Part shown: one piece after another, positions 29,635 through 39,588 of the stretch
Position numbering within the stretch: the first letter of the stretch is position 1
How the letters are laid out: every line of letters begins with the position of its first letter
DNA from: an uncultured Tateyamaria sp.
GTDB lineage: Bacteria > Pseudomonadota > Alphaproteobacteria > Rhodobacterales > Rhodobacteraceae
Reading direction: 5' to 3'
Assembly (NCBI GenBank): GCA_905480645.1
Contig: CAJQRC010000028.1
Coordinates: 1-64,000 of the forward strand
DNA length: 64,000 nucleotides
Position numbers and translations under genes: made by a program
The notes under the pieces: model-generated
What the model was told of the DNA's origin: nothing
The model's database searches: none
The model's input: only the letters and a program-made list of their open reading frames with translations

Positions 29635-30702
29635 ATGACACTAGCTTTTTTTGCTCCGCTTAAGTCGCCTAACCATCCGGTTCCATCGGGTGATAGAGCG
29701 ATGGCACGTGCGCTCATGGTGGCCCTGACAAAGGGAGGGTATAATGTCGAACTCGTTTCTGAATTACGCCTTTATGAAAAGTTAGGTAATAAAAAACTTC
29801 AGGCGGTACTGAGGGTTGCTGCGGAAACAGAAATTATTAGGCTCCTACAAAATTCTGCAGCGACTTCATGGAAGCTTTGGGTAACTTATCATAACTATTA
29901 CAAGGCCCCAGATTTAGTTGGGCCAGCAGTTAGCCAAGCTCTGGGTATACCTTATGTTCAAATCGAAAGCTCCCGAGCGCGCAAACGACTAATTGGGCCG
30001 TGGGCAGATTTCGAGGCTGCTGCAGAGTTTGCCAGTAACGCCGCTGACACTATCTTCTATTTTACTCAAAGAGACGCTAAAACTTTGTATCGTGATGCGC
30101 CAGAAGGTCAGAAACTAGTTCATCTAGCACCGTTTTTATCAAGGACTGACTTACCAAAAGAAAGTAGTCGGCAAGGTCCCTTTTTAAATGTTGGTATGAT
30201 GAGATACGGGGATAAACTGGACTCATATCAATTGGTTGCAGATGTGCTCGCTTTGTTGCCTGAAAGTCTTGATTGGCGATTAAATATAGTTGGTGATGGG
30301 CCAGCGCGATCAGAGGTTGAGCAAATGATGGCGCCTTATAAAACACGTGTTAAATTTTTGGGAATTCAGAGTGCATCTGCCTTAGCTGAACAATATGCGC
30401 ATTCGTCTTTATTTTTCTGGCCAGGAGTAAACGAGGCGTTTGGATTGGTATATCTTGAAGCTCAGGCTGCCGGTTTGCCCGTAGTTGCTCAAAATAGACC
30501 TGGGGTCCGTGATGTGGTTTTTGGTGCCCATCCTCTTCCTGGTGAAGGTGCAAAAGCTATGGCTAACCAAATCATGCATTTGATGACAGATCAGTCTGAA
30601 AGAGATATTATAGGGCAGTCTGCACGTGAAAAGGTTCAATCGTGCCACCTTTTAGATACTGCTGCTCAGACTTTAAACACTGCATTGGAGGTCTTGATGT
30701 GA
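29635..30702 (+). CDS. GT4-like glycosyltransferase
   Basis: A 355-residue GT-B enzyme. The N-terminus reads FFAPLKSPNHPVPSGDRAMA, a pattern seen in GT4 enzymes, and the C-terminal donor site has GVNEAFGLVYLEAQAAGLPV with the EX7E spacing. No membrane segment is evident. The stop overlaps the GTG start of the phosphatase gene (GTGA), pointing to coupled translation. Third transferase-type gene in the operon or partner of the GT4 gene before it. Confidence 0.85.
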   Translation: MTLAFFAPLKSPNHPVPSGDRAMARALMVALTKGGYNVELVSELRLYEKLGNKKLQAVLRVAAETEIIRLLQNSAATSWKLWVTYHNYYKAPDLVGPAVSQALGIPYVQIESSRARKRLIGPWADFEAAAEFASNAADTIFYFTQRDAKTLYRDAPEGQKLVHLAPFLSRTDLPKESSRQGPFLNVGMMRYGDKLDSYQLVADVLALLPESLDWRLNIVGDGPARSEVEQMMAPYKTRVKFLGIQSASALAEQYAHSSLFFWPGVNEAFGLVYLEAQAAGLPVVAQNRPGVRDVVFGAHPLPGEGAKAMANQIMHLMTDQSERDIIGQSAREKVQSCHLLDTAAQTLNTALEVLM

Positions 30703-31283
30703 TCCGTCTGGCATTGCTGCGTCACGGTCATACGGCATGGAATCGTGCTGGGCGTATACAAGGCCATACTGATGAACCACTCGATGATGAAGCACGTAAA
30801 CAGCTGTCGGATTTGAGCCTGCCAGATCAATGGTCGGAAGCTAATTTGGTATCGAGCCCACTTAGTAGAGCGGTAGAAACTGCAAATATTGTGACTGGGC
30901 GCTCACCTCATATTCAAAAAGACTTGATTGAAATGAACTGGGGGAAATGGGAGGGGTTGAAAGGCGTTGACCTTCGCGCAGACCCAAGCAATGGCTTTCG
31001 TGATATCGAAAGTTGGGGATGGAATTACTGTCCTCCAAATGGCGAAAGCCCTAGGCAATTGCGTAATCGGCTTGAACCTTGGATTTTGGGTTTGAAACAG
31101 GATACGGTTGCAGTCTGCCACATTGGAATTATGCGGGTGCTCATGGCGATGGCATATAACTGGGATTTTAAAGGTGTGGCACCATTTCAGATAAAACGAA
31201 ATCGCCTGTTTATTATTCAAATCTCCGATGCTGGAATACATGCTGAACCTAATTCCCTACGTTTAGTGCAAAAACTATCATGA
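30699..31283 (+). CDS. Histidine phosphatase family protein
   Basis: A 194-residue phosphatase of the phosphoglycerate-mutase-like superfamily. The phospho-accepting His is in LLRHGHTAWN near the N-terminus. The second active-site His is in AVCHIGIMRV. The start is GTG at 30699, with GGAGG 7 nt upstream and a 4-nt GTGA overlap with the transferase stop. In this operon it may hydrolyse a sugar phosphate or release a phosphorylated intermediate; CobC-like or mutase activity cannot be excluded. Confidence 0.88.
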   Translation: MIRLALLRHGHTAWNRAGRIQGHTDEPLDDEARKQLSDLSLPDQWSEANLVSSPLSRAVETANIVTGRSPHIQKDLIEMNWGKWEGLKGVDLRADPSNGFRDIESWGWNYCPPNGESPRQLRNRLEPWILGLKQDTVAVCHIGIMRVLMAMAYNWDFKGVAPFQIKRNRLFIIQISDAGIHAEPNSLRLVQKLS

Positions 31284-32407
31284 GGGTGATGATCGTTGTT
31301 ACTCATCTGCTGGGCACGGGTCACCTGGCCAGATCACTAATCCTTGCTAAATCCTTTGCGCAAAAAGGCGATGAGGTGACGTTGGTTACCGGTGGAACAG
31401 TTGTCGATCATTTTGAAAAAGCGGACGTTATCATTGAGCAATTAAGCCCTGTACGATCCGATGGCATTGAATTCCAAAATCTTTTGACCAGTGATGGGTT
31501 GCCGGTTGGAGCTGATCTGTTGGCTGGACGCAGGGAGCAGCTTTTGATTACTTTGGCTCACTTCCAACCAGATATATTAATTACAGAACTTTTCCCGTTT
31601 GGTCGACGTGTATTGCGCGATGAATTTACCGCCCTTTTGAGCGCAGCCGCCGCAATGCAGCCTCGCCCGCTAATTCTTGGATCTATCCGTGATATTCTAG
31701 CTCCACCCAATAAACCAAAAAAAATAACATTTGTAGAAAACATAATAACCAAGTTTTATGATGGTATATTAGTTCATTCTGATCCTGAAGTTGTGAAGCT
31801 GCAAGAAAGCTGGCCTGTCAGTGATGTTCTGGCTGCAAAGCTATATTATACAGGATTTGTAGCGCCTAAGCTCAAATCTTACGTTGAATGCCAAGATGAG
31901 CAGGTGCTGGTAAGCGTTGGAGGGGGGGACGTTGGAGAAGTTGTCTTCCTTGCGGCCTGCAATGCTGCGCTACTAATGCCTGAACTGCATTGGCGAATGT
32001 TCGTTGGTGGGACGAATGAACAGTTTGAAAAATTAGTAAAAATTGCGCCGTCCAATGTCACTATTGAACCCCCGACCTTGAAATTTCGTCAAATACTAAT
32101 GTCCGCTAAAGCGTCAGTTTCAATGGTTGGCTACAATACAGCTCTAGATGTACTACAAGCAGGAGTGCCTGCTGTCTTGATCCCCTTTGACAGTGGAGGA
32201 GAAATTGAGCAAAGCCTGCGAGCCAATGTTTTAAAAACACTACCTGCAATTGAGGTTATACAGCAGAAATCATTGAACGGTGCTAATTTAGTGGATAAAG
32301 TCAAAGCTGTGATCTTAGCAGGGCGCCGGCACCCGCGCACTAAAGGTATGGATGGCGCCGAAACTACTGTTCAAATAACCCACTATCTCCGTACTAAGGC
32401 AATATGA
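31280..32407 (+). CDS. MurG-like (GT-B) glycosyltransferase, second copy type
   Basis: A 375-residue predicted glycosyltransferase. The N-terminal THLLGTGHLARSLILAKSFA and the C-terminal GYNTALDVLQAGVPAVLIPF/EIEQSLRAN stretches match the architecture of the operon's first gene, so the two are distant paralogues. Central SVGGGDVGE is the usual GT-B linker turn. Start and stop overlap both neighbours by 4 nt. Cytoplasmic; substrate unknown. Confidence 0.82.
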   Translation: MRVMIVVTHLLGTGHLARSLILAKSFAQKGDEVTLVTGGTVVDHFEKADVIIEQLSPVRSDGIEFQNLLTSDGLPVGADLLAGRREQLLITLAHFQPDILITELFPFGRRVLRDEFTALLSAAAAMQPRPLILGSIRDILAPPNKPKKITFVENIITKFYDGILVHSDPEVVKLQESWPVSDVLAAKLYYTGFVAPKLKSYVECQDEQVLVSVGGGDVGEVVFLAACNAALLMPELHWRMFVGGTNEQFEKLVKIAPSNVTIEPPTLKFRQILMSAKASVSMVGYNTALDVLQAGVPAVLIPFDSGGEIEQSLRANVLKTLPAIEVIQQKSLNGANLVDKVKAVILAGRRHPRTKGMDGAETTVQITHYLRTKAI

Positions 32408-33150
32408 CTGTGTTGAATTGGAACCCATTGCGTAAGGCGTTGGCAATGTGCCGACACAAAAATGTTGCAGTTCCAATTTGGTGGCGTGATGATGACGCGG
32501 TTGCTATGACATCTCATCTTGCCAGATTGAACGAAACTTCGGTGCGTACAGGTATCCCAGTACATTTAGCTATTGTTCCTGCGAATGTTGACCCTTTGTT
32601 ACCATCATTGATTAATACCTCGCAGTTGTTGCCTGTCGTGCATGGTTGGGCTCACTTAGATCACAGCGATAGTAGGACAAAAAAAAACGAATTTCTCACT
32701 AAGCGATCGGGTGCGGCGCATGAAACGCTCAACGCGATAAAAGTTATGCAGACGCTCTTTGGGGCAGATATGCGGCGAATGTTTGTGCCGCCTTGGAACC
32801 GAATTAATGCGGAAATCAGTATGGTTTTGAAAAATCAGGGATACCGTGTTTTATCAACTTATGGTGCTCGTACTGCAACTTCGGCTGCTGGGTTAGATTT
32901 AGTGAATACTCACCTGGATCCAATTTTTTGGGGAGGAAGCCGTGACCTTATTGATCCAGATGTTTTGATAGCCAAAACCGCAGCTCATTTGCATTCTCGT
33001 ACTGAAGGCAGAGAGGATGCGTTTGAACCTTTTGGGCTCTTATCACATCATCTTGTACACACGGAGGCAATTTGGTCTTTTATCGAAGCATTTTTGAATG
33101 AAATGAGAATGGGTGGTGCCACTGTTTGGTCAATGGAGAATGACAAATGA
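32404..33150 (+). CDS. Polysaccharide deacetylase-like protein
   Basis: A 248-residue NodB-like carbohydrate esterase fold protein. The metal-binding acidic stretch is WWRDDDAVA near residue 22, the His pair sits in HGWAHLDHS near residue 81, and a conserved VPPWNRI segment follows at about 125. It has no signal peptide, so it would act on a cytoplasmic sugar intermediate, unlike secreted chitin or peptidoglycan deacetylases. ATGA overlaps with both neighbours fix its place in the operon. Confidence 0.82.
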   Translation: MTVLNWNPLRKALAMCRHKNVAVPIWWRDDDAVAMTSHLARLNETSVRTGIPVHLAIVPANVDPLLPSLINTSQLLPVVHGWAHLDHSDSRTKKNEFLTKRSGAAHETLNAIKVMQTLFGADMRRMFVPPWNRINAEISMVLKNQGYRVLSTYGARTATSAAGLDLVNTHLDPIFWGGSRDLIDPDVLIAKTAAHLHSRTEGREDAFEPFGLLSHHLVHTEAIWSFIEAFLNEMRMGGATVWSMENDK

Positions 33151-33626
33151 GTAGATTGGAATCAATGCGGCGGCGTTTGACTGCACAGATTGATGGGATT
33201 AATTGGGCCACCAATCAGATTAAAGCCGTTGATGGGGATGTTTTAGAGCTTGGCTTGGGCAATGGTCGAAGCTTTGATCATTTAAGGCAAGAAATTAAAG
33301 GTCGTCGTATTTGGGTCATAGACCGTATTTTGGAATGTCACCCCAGCTGCATTCCTCCAGCTGTAGATTTTTTGTGTGGTGAGGCTGAAGATATGCTCGG
33401 TAATATGGCTACAAATCATACTCGGATAGCTTTGGCTCATTATGATTTTGGTTTTGGTGTTAAAGATTTAGATGTTCAGGAAGGTGTTAAATTAAGTCCT
33501 TCAATTGCATCTGTTATGGTTCCGGGCGGGTTAGTGTTATCCCAACAACCTTTAGTTGGTTTTAATCAAATCAGTGGTCCAGATACGATTGACCCCGAAA
33601 GGTATTTTTTTTACCGTTCGATTTGA
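33147..33626 (+). CDS. Class I SAM-dependent methyltransferase, short form
   Basis: A 159-residue protein with the SAM-binding motif I DVLELGLGNGRSFDHL at about residues 30-45 and an acidic residue after the second strand (IWVIDRIL). It is shorter than most class I methyltransferases (200 or more residues). The C-terminal part retains ALAHYDFGFG and a VMVPGGLVLSQQPL strand, so it appears complete for its subgroup. It is last in the overlapping operon and may cap or decorate the glycan. Confidence 0.78.
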   Translation: MSRLESMRRRLTAQIDGINWATNQIKAVDGDVLELGLGNGRSFDHLRQEIKGRRIWVIDRILECHPSCIPPAVDFLCGEAEDMLGNMATNHTRIALAHYDFGFGVKDLDVQEGVKLSPSIASVMVPGGLVLSQQPLVGFNQISGPDTIDPERYFFYRSI

Positions 33627-33743
33627 ACGGGTTTCAAAATTTGAAAGTTTTTAAAGCAAGTCTTGTCTGTAAATTTTCTATCTTCTACTATATGCAGAGG
33701 CTACGATGCGCTCTAAGAGAGCCTATGGTGTAAGGAGTTCTTA

Positions 33744-34310
33744 ATGACACTTTTGAAGACGATGGTAGCTATTTTATTGATGACAATAATTACCACAACA
33801 GCTTTTGCTGATCCTCTTAAACTTAAACTGGCGAGCCCTCAGCCTTCTGATCTTAAATCTGGACTAGCTGTAAAATACGCTTATCCATTAGATGTTAAGA
33901 ACTTGAAACAAGCGACCCGTGCCTTGAAGTATGCTGAGCCAGGATCGCCACTAGCGGGACTAGATTATCGTGATACTGCAAATGGTGATTTAACCTTGAC
34001 CTCAACGCAGGCTCATAATGTGGTTGCGATTATTTCTGGATATGTGAATTTTGATGCTTCTGGTGTTTATACAATAGATTTTCTCACTAATGATGGGTTG
34101 GATGCTTCAATCGGTGGCCAGCAGGTAGGGTACTTCAATGGTCGACAATCGTGCAATGAAACTAAACCGGTTCAAGTGGAAGTACCAAAGGCAGGGTGGT
34201 ATGAATTGAAGGCCATTTACTTTCAGCGTGTTGGTTCGTCCTGTTTACACATGCGAGCGGGTAAAGGTTCACCTGATTGGATGCCCAACTCGGCTTTTGG
34301 CTACAATTAA
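33744..34310 (+). CDS. Secreted PA14-like domain protein
   Basis: A 188-residue exported protein. A signal peptide (core TMVAILLMTIITTTAFA) ends near residue 22. The mature part has PA14-type features: a GYVNFDASGVYTIDFLTNDG stretch, an internal IGGQQVGYF strand and a closing VPKAGWYELKAIYFQR strand. PA14 domains bind carbohydrate in many secreted proteins. Two Cys residues could form a disulfide. AAGGAG 7 nt upstream gives a strong start. It follows the glycan operon by 117 bp in the same direction and may bind its product. Confidence 0.75.
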   Translation: MTLLKTMVAILLMTIITTTAFADPLKLKLASPQPSDLKSGLAVKYAYPLDVKNLKQATRALKYAEPGSPLAGLDYRDTANGDLTLTSTQAHNVVAIISGYVNFDASGVYTIDFLTNDGLDASIGGQQVGYFNGRQSCNETKPVQVEVPKAGWYELKAIYFQRVGSSCLHMRAGKGSPDWMPNSAFGYN

Positions 34311-34584
34311 AGCATGCATTCTTATGCCTGACCCGCTAAATCGCTTGGTTGCGCAATATTTGGACAGTTAAATCGTTTAAATAAGAAATAATTAAAAATA
34401 ACCAAAATATGCTTGTGAGCCTTGATATTAAAGTGGACGTTAGTTTCTGGCATATGGGCATTTATATTTATTGATAACTTTTACTTTAAGCTTAAACCGT
34501 AGGGATAGTGCTTTATAAGGTGATAAAGGTTATCTATGCACAATCAAAATTATGCGTTATGTGGAACTGATTAAGGCTCGTTTT

Positions 34585-36381
34585 TCAGTTGTCCATTTTG
34601 AGAGCACTAATGAAAGCTTCTTGCGGGATATCTACTTTTCCAAATTGCCTCATCTTCTTTTTTCCTGCCTTTTGTTTGTCTAAAAGCTTTCGTTTGCGGG
34701 TTGCATCGCCACCGTAGCATTTAGCAGTCACGTCCTTGCGCATGGCTGATAGAGTTTCTCGCGCAATAACTTTACCCCCAATGGCAGCTTGTATTGGAAT
34801 TTTAAACATATGACGCGGGATCAGGTCCTTAAGCTTTTCAACCATGGCGCGGCCTCTCATCTCGGCTCTGTCACGGTGCACCATCATTGACAGAGCATCG
34901 ACGGGCTCATCGTTGACCAAGATCGACATTTTTACCAAGTTATCTTCGCGATAACCAGTCAGTTGATAGTCAAATGAAGCGTAGCCCTTGGTCACAGACT
35001 TAAGCCGATCGTAAAAATCAAAGACTACCTCGTTTAATGGTAAGTCATAAACGGTCATTGCCCTTGAGCCAGCATACGTTAAATCCAATTGGAGGCCTCG
35101 TCGCTCTTGACAAAGTTTCAGAACGTCGCCGAGGTATTCGTCTGGAACAAGTATTGTTGCTTTTATGCGTGGCTCTTGCAGATGGTCGACAGTAGAGAGG
35201 TCGGGCATGTCCGCAGGATTATGCAGTTCGATCATAGTGCCATCGCCCATAAATACTTGATATACCACCGAAGGAGCCGTAGTAATTAACTCGATGTTAT
35301 ATTCTCGTTCGACTCGATCGCGGATGACTTCAAGGTGTAGAAGTCCAAGAAAGCCACAGCGGAAGCCAAAACCAAGGGCAGCAGAGGTTTCCATCTCGAA
35401 AGTAAAAGAGGCATCGTTTAGCGCTAACTTGTCGATAGCTTCGCGGAGATCTTCGAATTCTGCCGAATCTACCGGAAAGAGGCCGCAAAAAACCACTGGT
35501 TGGGCTGGTTTAAAGCCAGGAAGTGGTTCAACCTCTTTGCGCTCGTGGGTGATGGTATCGCCGACCCTTGTGTCTCGGACTTGTTTAATTGATGCAGTGA
35601 GAAATCCAATTTCTCCAGGACCTAGGCTGTCAACCATATCCATTTGAGGGCGAAAAACACCTATTCTATCAACATGGTGGACCGTATTATTTGAGAGAAA
35701 ACGGACTTTTTCCCCCTTTTTCAAATGACCATCAATTACTCTTATAAGTACAATTACTCCCAAATAACTGTCATACCAGCTGTCGACGAGCATAGCTTTT
35801 AGTGGGGCCTCCGGGTTACCAATTGGTGCTGGTAATTGCTGGACAATTGCTTCCAGCGTTTCGTGGATGCCTACCCCGGTCTTTGCTGAGACCTGAATAG
35901 CGCCTGAAGCGTCAATTCCAATTACATCCTCAATCTGTTCGGCTACGCGATCACAATCGGCGGCAGGTAAATCAATCTTATTCAGTATTGGTACGATTTC
36001 ATGATCTGCATCAATGGCCTGATAAACATTGGCTAAAGTCTGCGCCTCAACTCCTTGAGTGCTGTCGACTACCAAGAGTGAGCCTTCAACAGCTCGCATG
36101 GATCTGCTTACCTCATAAGCAAAGTCTACATGGCCAGGCGTATCGATTAGATTAAGTACGTATGCTTCACCATCCTTGGCAGTATAGTCTATGCGGACAG
36201 TATTAGCTTTGATGGTTATGCCCCGCTCTCTTTCAATATCCATACTATCGAGCAATTGTTCCTTCATGTCTCTGTCGGCGACCGTGTTAGTTGTCTGAAT
36301 TAGTCGATCGGCAAGGGTGGATTTCCCGTGGTCGATGTGCGCGACTATGGAAAAATTACGGATATGTGAAAGTGGAGTCAT
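34585..36381 (-). CDS. lepA: Elongation factor 4 (LepA) GTPase
   Basis: A 598-residue translational GTPase that back-translocates or remodels stalled ribosomes. G1 is [10 protein letters not shown]3 is DTPGHVDF and G4 is NKIDLPAAD. The LepA-specific C-terminal domain ends in [18 protein letters not shown], with [17 protein letters not shown] just before it. Length and domain order are standard for the family. It is a single gene with no operon partner visible. Confidence 0.98.
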   Translation of the reverse strand: MTPLSHIRNFSIVAHIDHGKSTLADRLIQTTNTVADRDMKEQLLDSMDIERERGITIKANTVRIDYTAKDGEAYVLNLIDTPGHVDFAYEVSRSMRAVEGSLLVVDSTQGVEAQTLANVYQAIDADHEIVPILNKIDLPAADCDRVAEQIEDVIGIDASGAIQVSAKTGVGIHETLEAIVQQLPAPIGNPEAPLKAMLVDSWYDSYLGVIVLIRVIDGHLKKGEKVRFLSNNTVHHVDRIGVFRPQMDMVDSLGPGEIGFLTASIKQVRDTRVGDTITHERKEVEPLPGFKPAQPVVFCGLFPVDSAEFEDLREAIDKLALNDASFTFEMETSAALGFGFRCGFLGLLHLEVIRDRVEREYNIELITTAPSVVYQVFMGDGTMIELHNPADMPDLSTVDHLQEPRIKATILVPDEYLGDVLKLCQERRGLQLDLTYAGSRAMTVYDLPLNEVVFDFYDRLKSVTKGYASFDYQLTGYREDNLVKMSILVNDEPVDALSMMVHRDRAEMRGRAMVEKLKDLIPRHMFKIPIQAAIGGKVIARETLSAMRKDVTAKCYGGDATRKRKLLDKQKAGKKKMRQFGKVDIPQEAFISALKMDN

Positions 36382-36685
36382 TATGCTGATATGTAGAGGA
36401 AATGCTGGCTGGTCAACTCCCCTCGATATCTGCGTTGTGTGATCATTGCTTGCTTTGCTAAGGCTTTAAGGAGGATATAATTTGAAATTGTAAAGTACCA
36501 GATTTTTGGCATAAGACAGAGTAAGGCTCCATACAGCATTTTTTTTAACTAAAGCCATTTTTTTCAGTGCTTACTTTCTCTTTGCACTGTTGAATTGCTC
36601 TTGTCCTAGCAATCATTCATAATGTTCAAAATGAGTAGTCCATAAGCAGTAAGGAAAACTGCTACATTACCCCAGAGGCCATTAA
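36382..36685. other. Divergent intergenic region lepA / small lipoprotein
   Basis: About 300 bp holding the promoters of lepA (minus) and the small lipoprotein (plus). I see no RNA gene, clear operator or remnant here. Confidence 0.4.
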
Positions 36686-37027
36686 ATGACGCGAGTTATT
36701 GTCTGCTTTGCAGCTCTTTTAATACTATTTTCCTGTGGATCTTCTAATTCTTCAAGATCGTCGGGATCAGTTAAGCTTTTTGCGAAAGGCCCAATTTATT
36801 CTGCTTGCAAAAGTGCTGGCCGTAAGAAGGCCACTAAACAACGCTGTGGCTGTGTGCAGGCGATTGCTAATAAATCGCTTACAGCAAATGATCAGCGCCG
36901 GGGAGCATCTTTTTTTAAGAATCCACAAAAGTCGCAAGAAGTTCGTCAGTCGAGCAGCAACAGGGACAAGCGATTTTGGAAAAGGTGGAAAGAATACAGT
37001 AACAACGCGGCAAGGAGTTGTTCTTGA
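36686..37027 (+). CDS. Small Cys-containing lipoprotein ('arginine transporter'-type, Rhodobacterales)
   Basis: A 113-residue protein with a lipoprotein-like N-terminus (LLILFSCGSS, Cys17 as probable lipidation site). A Ser-rich linker is followed by a basic domain (SACKSAGRKKATKQRCGCV, then SLTANDQRRGASFFKNPQ). It has four further Cys, including a CGC pair and one at the C-terminus, so periplasmic disulfides are likely. From memory, homologues in Rhodobacteraceae are often annotated as arginine transporter, but nothing here looks like a transporter. An AGAGG site precedes the ATG. It supports a Rhodobacterales origin. Confidence 0.75.
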   Translation: MTRVIVCFAALLILFSCGSSNSSRSSGSVKLFAKGPIYSACKSAGRKKATKQRCGCVQAIANKSLTANDQRRGASFFKNPQKSQEVRQSSSNRDKRFWKRWKEYSNNAARSCS

Positions 37028-37168
37028 GAAATTTAAGTTTCGGTACTTTTCATCCATGAACTGATGTTCTGAAAGGTACTGTTTGATATGTATCATGCCT
37101 TTATTTTAGGTGATGGTTCTATAGGAAAACACCATTATTCTGGCATTTTAAAACAATTGCTATACTGC

Positions 37169-37630
37169 TCAGAATTTTAATACGGGGTTACCCCAGCGTT
37201 CCGTTAAGCGATCAATGATTTGATCACGAGCTGCGCGATAGCTATCAAGCTTTGCCTCTCGGGTTTCACCTAAGCCAGTGGGATCCAAGATTGGCCAGTA
37301 TTCTACTTCAAGGTGATAAAAACGAGTTAGCTCCAATGCTCTTCTCTGGCTAGCTGGCGAAAGAGCGAGAACTAGGTCAAATGAGCTCAGGTCTTCACCC
37401 CATTGTTCCATCTCGTCGAAGCTGCGGGAACGATGACGGCTTAACTCCACTCCCAGCTCGGCACACACTGCTATAGAAAAGCCATCAATTTCCATGTCGT
37501 TAGTGACACCGACTGACTGCACATAGGTGCCGGCACCGTAAAACTTTTTCATCATACCTTCCGCTATAGGCGAACGTACGGCGTTGTGGTCACAACAAAA
37601 TAGCACAGACTGGGGGAGGACTTGTCTCAT
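37169..37630 (-). CDS. Low-molecular-weight phosphotyrosine phosphatase-like protein
   Basis: A 153-residue protein with the phosphate-binding loop CDHNAVRSP near the N-terminus (Cys-x5-Arg-Ser), as in LMW-PTP and arsenate reductase ArsC. The general-acid Asp region reads WPILDPT. It begins directly after the UPF0262 stop with no gap, so the two are co-translated. In Rhodobacterales this gene normally follows hisD and UPF0262 and precedes infA. Here no infA follows; a plus-strand lipoprotein gene lies beyond instead. Confidence 0.88.
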   Translation of the reverse strand: MRQVLPQSVLFCCDHNAVRSPIAEGMMKKFYGAGTYVQSVGVTNDMEIDGFSIAVCAELGVELSRHRSRSFDEMEQWGEDLSSFDLVLALSPASQRRALELTRFYHLEVEYWPILDPTGLGETREAKLDSYRAARDQIIDRLTERWGNPVLKF

Positions 37631-38110
37631 CTATCCGCCGAAATGAAGAACACAAATCAAAGTAAACAAACGGCGAGCAGTGTCTTTGTCTACTGTCACC
37701 TTGCCTTCTAATCGTTCTTGAAGCACTCGGCTGCCTTCATTGTGAATGCCACGGCGTGCCATATCTATTGTTTCGATTTGGCTTGGTGGTAATTTCTTGA
37801 CGGCATCAAAATAGCTTTCGCAGATTTGAAAATAGTCTTTCACGACCTGTCGAAATGGACCCAGTGATAAATGAAACTCTGCTGTGGGCCCACTTGATTC
37901 GGTTGAAACCTTGAAAACAAGCCGCTTTTCGCGGATTGATAGTCCAACGTGGTAGGGACCATCGGGAATTGAACGCTTTTCACTGTTGGGCAGGATAAAA
38001 ACATTGCGTTCCAGAAGATCAAAAACAGCAACCTGGCGTTCTTGATCAATCTCAGGGGTTGGCGGCGGTAAGTTAGCGTCGTCCAATGTAATATTAATGA
38101 TACGAGTCAT
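37631..38110 (-). CDS. UPF0262 family protein
   Basis: A 159-residue cytoplasmic protein matching UPF0262. Family segments include RIINITLDDANLPPPTPEI, SIPDGPYHVGLSIREKRL and the C-terminal ARRLFTLICVLHFGG. No catalytic motif is known. It lies between hisD (176 bp upstream) and the LMW phosphatase (0 bp), the standard alphaproteobacterial order. Function unknown. Confidence 0.9.
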   Translation of the reverse strand: MTRIINITLDDANLPPPTPEIDQERQVAVFDLLERNVFILPNSEKRSIPDGPYHVGLSIREKRLVFKVSTESSGPTAEFHLSLGPFRQVVKDYFQICESYFDAVKKLPPSQIETIDMARRGIHNEGSRVLQERLEGKVTVDKDTARRLFTLICVLHFGG

Positions 38111-38286
38111 TCATATGATACTTTTAGTCAATTGATCTGAGCGTGGGTATAGCAGCTTTGAGCTTGGAGCAATGCTCATGTTTTTTTATAACTATTCTGT
38201 ATTTATTTTGACGCTTCATTTATTTATTGTTGGTTCACCTAATCGAAATATTCTTAGAAGTGTCCTTTAGCCAATAAATCATAGTA

Positions 38287-39588
38287 TTATTCATTGAGCT
38301 TGTGTAGTCGTGCAGTGACAGAGAGGCAGTGTGCTTGCAGGCTTTCGGAAGTGGCTAAAATTTCGGCATTTTCCCCAATAGCGAGCAGGGCTTTTGGGGT
38401 CATTTGTGTGAGTGTGGTTCGTTTCACGAAATCCATGACAGACAGGCCTGACGAAAATCGTGCGGAGCGCGCGGTGGGTAGGACGTGATTGGTTCCGCCA
38501 ATATAGTCACCAATGGCCTCTGGGGTCCATTTTCCTAAAAAAATTGATCCTGCATGGGTGATTTTTTTAGATAATTCGTGTGGGTTAGTAACACAAAGTT
38601 CAAGGTGTTCTGGTGCAATTCTGTCTGTCAGACTTGCGGCTACTTTTAAGTTGGGAACAATAATTATAGCACCGTAGTTACTCCAGCTTTTACCGGCTAT
38701 TTCACGTCGCTCCAATTTTTTTAGTTGCGCATCGACCGCTGCAGCAACTTTTTCAGCAAGTGCAGCGTCTGTTGTGATCAAAAGCGATTGTGCGTTTTCA
38801 TCGTGTTCTGCCTGGCTGAGTAGGTCGAGTGCAATCCAGTCCGGATTATTGTCACTATCTGCAATTATCAAAATTTCTGATGGGCCGGCAATCATGTCAA
38901 TTCCAACCTTGCCAAAGACGCGTCGCTTAGCCGCCGCCACAAAGGCATTTCCAGGACCAGTGATTTTGTCGACAGGCGCAATGGTTTCGGTGCCATAAGC
39001 GAGTGCTGCGATAGCCTGCGCGCCACCAATACGGTAGATTTTGTCAACGCCGGAAAGTTTTGCGGCCAGTAAAACTAGCGGATTCAGTACACCATCTGGT
39101 GTAGGTACAGTTACCGTTAAGTGTTTGACACCCGCCACCTTGGCAGGAATTGCATTCATAAGGACTGACGATGGATAGCTTGCCAATCCACCTGGCACGT
39201 AAAGCCCCGCTTTTGAGATTGGCGTCCATCGCCAGCCTAATGAAGCGCCAACCTCATCAGTCCATTCTAAATCTTGGGGTATTTGGCGTTTGTGATACGA
39301 AGTGATGCGCTTTGCTGCTAATTCTATTGCCATGCGGTCTTTGGGTGCAACTTGTGAAATAGCTTTATCAACGTCTCTTGATGCAATTTGGATAGTTTCA
39401 GGTGTGAGCGTGACGCGGTCAAATTTTTGTGTCAATTCTATTAAAGCTGTATCACCCCTGCCACGCACGTCAGTTATGATATCTGCTACGATTGCGTCAA
39501 CGTCTGGGCTGTCTTCGCGCTTGGCTGTGAGCAGCGCGTGGAAGTGAGCCTCAAATTCTGGAGAATTGAAATTTAAAAATTGAGGCAT
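38287..39588 (-). CDS. hisD: Histidinol dehydrogenase
   Basis: A 433-residue zinc enzyme oxidising L-histidinol to L-histidine with NAD, the last two steps of histidine synthesis. The conserved GPSEILIIAD, AEHDENAQSLLIT and APEHLELCV segments carry zinc and substrate ligands. The start at 39588 (MPQFLNF) has AGGA 7 nt upstream; a longer in-frame start at 39612 is rejected. In relatives hisD follows murA-DUF2948; here it lies 28 kb away in inverted orientation. Confidence 0.96.
   Translation of the reverse strand: MPQFLNFNSPEFEAHFHALLTAKREDSPDVDAIVADIITDVRGRGDTALIELTQKFDRVTLTPETIQIASRDVDKAISQVAPKDRMAIELAAKRITSYHKRQIPQDLEWTDEVGASLGWRWTPISKAGLYVPGGLASYPSSVLMNAIPAKVAGVKHLTVTVPTPDGVLNPLVLLAAKLSGVDKIYRIGGAQAIAALAYGTETIAPVDKITGPGNAFVAAAKRRVFGKVGIDMIAGPSEILIIADSDNNPDWIALDLLSQAEHDENAQSLLITTDAALAEKVAAAVDAQLKKLERREIAGKSWSNYGAIIIVPNLKVAASLTDRIAPEHLELCVTNPHELSKKITHAGSIFLGKWTPEAIGDYIGGTNHVLPTARSARFSSGLSVMDFVKRTTLTQMTPKALLAIGENAEILATSESLQAHCLSVTARLHKLNE

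Noticed and set aside
36735-37064. Alternative frame over the small lipoprotein gene
   Set aside because: The frame at 36686 has a lipobox, Cys pattern and ribosome-binding site and resembles a Rhodobacterales family; the other frame has none.
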